Below are positions 6,061 through 9,019 of a stretch of DNA of 9,019 nt, one piece after another (position 1 is the first letter of the stretch; each line of letters opens with the position of its first letter). Under the pieces are notes generated by a model. That model saw nothing but the letters and a program-made list of their open reading frames with translations. It was not told the DNA's origin and searched no databases. The position numbers were made by a program, and so were the translations under genes. Location of the stretch: positions 1 through 9,019 of the forward strand of contig DATKHB010000007.1 of the NCBI GenBank assembly GCA_035510455.1, in the 5' to 3' direction. Origin of the DNA: DATKGL01 sp035510455. Its GTDB lineage: Bacteria > Patescibacteriota > Saccharimonadia > Saccharimonadales > UBA4665.

Positions 6061-6066
6061 TATAGT
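6061..6066 (+). promoter_or_regulatory. -10 box of the polyprenyl diphosphate synthase gene
   Basis: TATAGT ends 9 nt before the ATG at 6076, leaving room for a leader of only 2-3 nt and no Shine-Dalgarno sequence. The -35 region is poor (TTCTCT at 6037-6042, 18-bp spacer). Confidence 0.45.
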
Positions 6067-6075
6067 ATTAATTAA

Positions 6076-7089
6076 ATGAGGTCTCTTGAAATAAAGTCGT
6101 TATTTAACGTTCCTAAATTATCTTTATATCTTGAGAAGGTTGATGGAGCGATAAGTAAATCTTTGGTCTCCGACAACCCTTTTATAAACGAGCCATTATC
6201 TCGGCTGATTAAATCTCATGGCAAAAGGCTACGCCCGGCTCTTTTGATAGCCGTGGTATTCAGCCAGAAGAAACAAATCGATCAGTCGGTCATTTCAGCA
6301 TGTGCGGCAATAGAACTTATTCATATTGGCAGTCTGGTTCATGACGACATTATCGATAACGCCGACGCTCGCCGGAATGTGCCAACCATTAACAGTCAGG
6401 AAGGGGAGGATCGGGCGTTGGTTATCGGGGACTATTTACTAGCAAAAGCCTGTGTCGAGGGAGCTAAAATTAGCGGTCTTATCGGTGAAAAAATCGCATC
6501 TACTATAGCCAAGCTATGCGATGGTGAAAGTCGGGAGCTGGCATCTCAGTACAACGTAAATCGTTCACAAACTGATTATTTACTAGCGATTGAAGGCAAA
6601 ACTGCCTCTCTTTTTGCAGCCGCTTGTGAAATTGGCGGTATGTGCGCTGGACTCGATAGCTCGAGTATTAGCTCATTGGAGAAATACGGCAGAGAATTTG
6701 GTATGTCTTTCCAGCTGATTGATGATCTAATTGATTTATTATCTACCGCCGAGCTTCTAGGTAAGCCAGTTGGCAACGATTTAAAAGAGGGTGTTTACAC
6801 TATGCCGATTTTACTCGCGCTTAGCGGAAATAGTCGCAAAAGGCTTGCCGCGCTACTTACCAACAAAAAGCAAATCGTCCTGGATGAAGTGGTTAACAGT
6901 TTAGTAAACGACCAGTCGATACAAAGAACTTTGTTATACGCAAAAAAGTATAATAAATTAGCCGTTAAGGCTCTATCTAAATCGCCTGGCGACTATGCTA
7001 ATTTAATCGAGCTTCCAGATGCTTATTTAAATTATTGCTTAGAGAACCTAGTGGCTAAAAAATATAGATCAACTGTTTCTGGCTCGTAG
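6076..7089 (+). CDS. trans-Polyprenyl diphosphate synthase, probably long-chain
   Basis: This enzyme (337 aa, usual family length) joins isopentenyl diphosphate units head to tail in the all-trans form. Motifs in order are GKRLRP (49-54), which binds substrate, and the first Asp-rich motif DDIID (90-94) followed by RR (99-100). KT (175-176), FQLIDDLID with the second Asp-rich motif DDLID (212-220), K230 and K237 follow. Chain length is set by bulky residues 4-5 positions before the first motif. Here they are Ser and Gly (SLVHDD), with no aromatic block, so a product longer than farnesyl diphosphate (C30-C50 class) is likely. The protein is cytosolic. It starts divergently from the cyo operon, and its product might serve as a quinone side chain, with heme O precursor supply as the alternative. 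Both are inferences from position. The start is near-leaderless. Confidence 0.92.
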   Translation: MRSLEIKSLFNVPKLSLYLEKVDGAISKSLVSDNPFINEPLSRLIKSHGKRLRPALLIAVVFSQKKQIDQSVISACAAIELIHIGSLVHDDIIDNADARRNVPTINSQEGEDRALVIGDYLLAKACVEGAKISGLIGEKIASTIAKLCDGESRELASQYNVNRSQTDYLLAIEGKTASLFAAACEIGGMCAGLDSSSISSLEKYGREFGMSFQLIDDLIDLLSTAELLGKPVGNDLKEGVYTMPILLALSGNSRKRLAALLTNKKQIVLDEVVNSLVNDQSIQRTLLYAKKYNKLAVKALSKSPGDYANLIELPDAYLNYCLENLVAKKYRSTVSGS

Positions 7090-7115
7090 ACTTTTATCCG
7101 GCTAGAGCTTATAAT
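7087..7115 (+). promoter_or_regulatory. Promoter of the 84/498-aa gene pair
   Basis: TAGACT at 7087-7092 (4 of 6 consensus bases, overlapping the stop codon of the prenyl synthase gene), a 17-bp spacer and a perfect TATAAT at 7110-7115 make the best promoter in the window. The ATG at 7127 is 11 nt beyond the -10 box, giving a leader of only about 5 nt. Confidence 0.65.
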
Positions 7116-7126
7116 CAAAACGTACA

Positions 7127-7381
7127 ATGACCGAGAGGGAACAACCGCTAGAATTGACGTCTGACCAGTTAGAGGCTGCTTTAGCTTTGCTAGAAATCTG
7201 CGGGCTAGAGGATTATGCCGAAGTGCAGCTTGAAATGATGGGTCAATCAGGAACCGTAAGATATGGGCTGGGTAGATGCGCCGAGTATTTGATGGACAGG
7301 ACGCCTGGTGAGATTTATGAAATGGTGATGACGAAACTAGCAGAGCAGCCAGTAAGTACCGCTGGCGGACACGCCGAATAA
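7127..7381 (+). CDS. Conserved-looking small acidic protein (84 aa), unknown function
   Basis: I do not recognise this protein. It is short, cytosolic and mostly helical by eye. A helix-forming start (residues 11-37, LTSDQLEAALALLEICGLEDYAEVQLE in pieces) is followed by a Gly-containing turn (MMGQSGTVRYGLG, 38-50) and a second helical part (AEYLMDRTPGEIYEMVMTKLAE, 52-73). There is no signal peptide, membrane segment or metal-binding pattern. The two cysteines are apart. It has its own promoter upstream, and its TAA stop is 2 nt before the ATG of the next gene. Both genes are probably on one mRNA and the products may act together. Clean codon structure and the promoter support a real gene. Confidence 0.7.
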   Translation: MTEREQPLELTSDQLEAALALLEICGLEDYAEVQLEMMGQSGTVRYGLGRCAEYLMDRTPGEIYEMVMTKLAEQPVSTAGGHAE

Positions 7382-7383
7382 GT

Positions 7384-8880
7384 ATGAGCAGTGACACGCC
7401 CATCGCAGAACTGCCGGGGAAGTTGACGAACGGCATTGTTGAGGATGTCACTGAACAGCTCTTTGATACCGAACGGTTTGACGCAGTACCAGAACACGGC
7501 GGCAGTCTTCAATCTTTAATCGAACGTTATGGGGATAATCCGGGGAACTGTCCTTACATAAAGAGTATGGGCGCTGCTGGCCTAGAACTCGTCCAAAGGT
7601 TGGCCATTGCCGAGACTAAGCCCGATAGGGGGCCGACAGTTAGAGAGCTACTAGAAGCTGCAAAGAAGAATCGTGAAGAGACATCTAAAGAAATAGTTGA
7701 AAAACCAAAATTTCATCGAGCCGTTTTGGGCACCGACGCACCCGCTGCGGTGCTCGTAGCAGGCGAGAAATTAGCAAGCCAAGATCATGCCGAGCCACAG
7801 ACTAGCACTACAAATCGCAAACCTGTCGACAAACTTTTAGCGAATGGGACTTCTTTTACCCCATCGAACCGAGCTCTTTTGGAGGAGGCTGAAAGAATCA
7901 TCACAGACACTCTAGTAGAGATAAAAACAAAACCCAATCTTGCTATTTCGAGCGACGAAGATGAAAAAGTACCAGAACCAATATGGCAGAAGCTAATCGA
8001 AACGAAAGAAATTTCGATCTCGACAGACTTGATAACGCCAACTACTAGGTCTACCCAAACCGAAAATTACCACGCTCAAACAATAGCAAGATACAATATT
8101 AAACCCAAGCCCATTTTAGGATCAGACCAGGCGGTCGCCGAAGATATTGCTCTTGAGCGGCTTGAAGATCGTTCACCAACCGATGACCTGCTTGCAGATA
8201 CCTTCGGCCCGATAGGGACTGAACTGGGCGCTGACATTTTATTTACAGAGATCGAAGAAACTACACCGCCAAGGATCACATTTATAGAGGAATTGTTAGT
8301 AGATGAGCCGCCCAGCTTTATTGAAGTTGATGATACATTTGATCACGGCGAGCAATCCGAACCTGAGATTAGCAAAGATTCAACTCTACCCTCAGATACG
8401 ATTGCTTTAACTGGGACAGAAGGCGTTCTGCCTCAAGACCTTAATGAATTAATTGACCGGCATTTCCCGTCATTGGAGCCAAACCGAATTGAAGTCGCAA
8501 GGCCGATAATCGAAGCTGTTATGTTAGCTGTACGAGAAGCACAACTAACCCCAACCACAGTTAACGAGACGGTCGCACCAATCCAACAGCAGCTCGAAGA
8601 ACTATGTATAGAGTTGTTCGAATGTCTTAACATTGACTACAACGAAGAAACCATTAAACAGTTCATGCAAAGCATCACCGCAGATGAATCTGGATTAGCT
8701 GTGAGCGGAAAGCCAGTTGAAGAAACTCTAACTATAGAGGATCTTAATCAAATGGGGACGCACGAACACAAGCCATTCTTCGATGCCTCCTCGATGAGCG
8801 ACGTTGCCCAGCTAATCAAACATAAAATACGGCCTCAATACTTACTGGGGAAGTACGCTCTACTAATCGGTGCAGTCTAG
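7384..8880 (+). CDS. Acidic multi-segment protein (498 aa), unknown function
   Basis: I do not recognise a known domain. By eye count there are about 91 Asp/Glu against 45 Lys/Arg, so the protein is strongly acidic. It has no signal peptide or membrane helix. Parts are: a compact start (1-95) with NPGNCPYIKSMG (52-63); a basic/Ala-rich linker (95-160); a helical part (160-185); a low-complexity, Thr/Pro/Glu-rich, probably disordered middle (185-345) with very acidic runs near 253-335; a helical C-terminal region (350-435, LNELIDRHFPSLEP..., QQQLEELCIELFECLNI); and an end of DVAQLIKHKIRPQYLLGKYALLIGAV (473-498, in pieces). It follows the 84-aa gene by 2 nt with no clear Shine-Dalgarno sequence. 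The stop lies 10 nt from the stop of a converging transposase gene, so the last residues may come from an insertion-sequence end, and the natural C-terminus may be altered. Confidence 0.75.
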   Translation: MSSDTPIAELPGKLTNGIVEDVTEQLFDTERFDAVPEHGGSLQSLIERYGDNPGNCPYIKSMGAAGLELVQRLAIAETKPDRGPTVRELLEAAKKNREETSKEIVEKPKFHRAVLGTDAPAAVLVAGEKLASQDHAEPQTSTTNRKPVDKLLANGTSFTPSNRALLEEAERIITDTLVEIKTKPNLAISSDEDEKVPEPIWQKLIETKEISISTDLITPTTRSTQTENYHAQTIARYNIKPKPILGSDQAVAEDIALERLEDRSPTDDLLADTFGPIGTELGADILFTEIEETTPPRITFIEELLVDEPPSFIEVDDTFDHGEQSEPEISKDSTLPSDTIALTGTEGVLPQDLNELIDRHFPSLEPNRIEVARPIIEAVMLAVREAQLTPTTVNETVAPIQQQLEELCIELFECLNIDYNEETIKQFMQSITADESGLAVSGKPVEETLTIEDLNQMGTHEHKPFFDASSMSDVAQLIKHKIRPQYLLGKYALLIGAV

Positions 8881-8890
8881 GGTCGAGGCT

Positions 8891-9019
8891 TCAAACATAT
8901 AGGACATCTAGATTAATAGTAGCATTCTCAAAGCCGGGTAGGCTTTGTAAGTATTCAAGTGGTGTCTTCATTCCTAGTGAAGTATGCGGTCGGTAAGTAT
9001 TGTAGCGCTCACAGTCTTC
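8891..9019 (-). CDS. Transposase C-terminal end (IS3/IS481-type), partial at window edge
   Basis: On the minus strand the frame from the window end to TGA at 8891 gives 42 residues with no start codon in view. The stretch YNTYRPHTSLGMKTPLEYL is the typical tail of the DDE integrase core of IS3- and IS481-family transposases (YNxxRPHxxLGxxTPxEYL). The catalytic DDE residues lie outside the window. The gene faces the 498-aa gene, with 10 bp between the stop codons. The remainder to the right would tell whether the element is complete. The family assignment between IS3 and IS481 cannot be settled from this fragment. Confidence 0.88.
   Translation of the reverse strand, partial: EDCERYNTYRPHTSLGMKTPLEYLQSLPGFENATINLDVLYV
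8929..8947. repeat. Hairpin within the transposase 3' coding end
   Basis: CAAAGCC (8929-8935) and GGCTTTG (8941-8947) form a perfect 7-bp stem with a 5-nt loop GGGTA. No T run follows on either strand, so it is not a standard intrinsic terminator. It lies in codons for QSLPGF of the transposase. It may limit read-through from the 498-aa gene into the element, or be chance. Confidence 0.4.

Noticed and set aside
7032..7512. Minus-strand open frames across the prenyl synthase end and the 84-aa gene (139 and 65 residues)
   Set aside because: They overlap well-supported + strand genes, have no promoter or family resemblance, and read as antisense shadows with Ser/Arg-rich composition.
1..9019. 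Alternative genetic code (UGA as Gly)
   Set aside because: cyoA, cyoB, cyoC and the 55-aa gene end at TGA exactly where the family ends or a coupled start occurs, and no in-frame TGA interrupts conserved protein.

Overview
The window reads as a chromosomal segment of a Candidatus Saccharibacteria (TM7, Patescibacteria/CPR) genome or a close relative. This is inferred, not proven. The gene set combines a compact cytochrome bo quinol oxidase operon with unrecognised short-spaced genes, moderate-to-low GC, very tight gene overlaps and few Shine-Dalgarno sequences. UGA is a normal stop here (cyoA, cyoB, cyoC and the 55-aa gene all end in TGA). That argues against Gracilibacteria and Absconditabacteria, which recode UGA.

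Layout, left to right. A tRNA-Gln(UUG) gene with its own promoter lies on the + strand at 67-141. Facing it is a divergent Ham1/RdgB-like nucleotide pyrophosphatase gene (178-759, minus). Then comes a 405-base stretch that holds a two-helix, 55-residue membrane-protein gene (907-1074, minus), flanked by two copies of a 40-bp direct repeat. Next is the complete minus-strand operon cyoA-cyoB-cyoC-cyoD-cyoE (5905 down to 1165). Three successive ATGA stop/start overlaps join cyoA/B, B/C and C/D. A short control region (5906-6075) separates it from a divergently read trans-polyprenyl diphosphate synthase gene (6076-7089). Two + strand genes of unknown function follow, coding for 84 aa and for an acidic 498-aa protein. 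The right edge cuts through the C-terminal end of an IS3/IS481-type transposase on the minus strand.

How the parts fit. CyoA, B, C and D form a proton-pumping heme-copper oxidase that takes electrons from quinol. CyoE converts heme B to heme O for its active site and needs farnesyl diphosphate. The neighbouring prenyl synthase could feed an isoprenoid product into this system, either as heme O tail precursor or as quinone side chain. No other quinone, heme or respiratory-dehydrogenase gene is present in the window. The catalytic centre of CyoB looks intact, but the position matching the quinone-site His98 of E. coli is Thr. This is the most notable single residue change.

No CRISPR array, prophage or defence system was recognised. 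The least explained parts are the 40-bp repeat/small membrane protein block and the 84/498-aa gene pair next to the insertion sequence.
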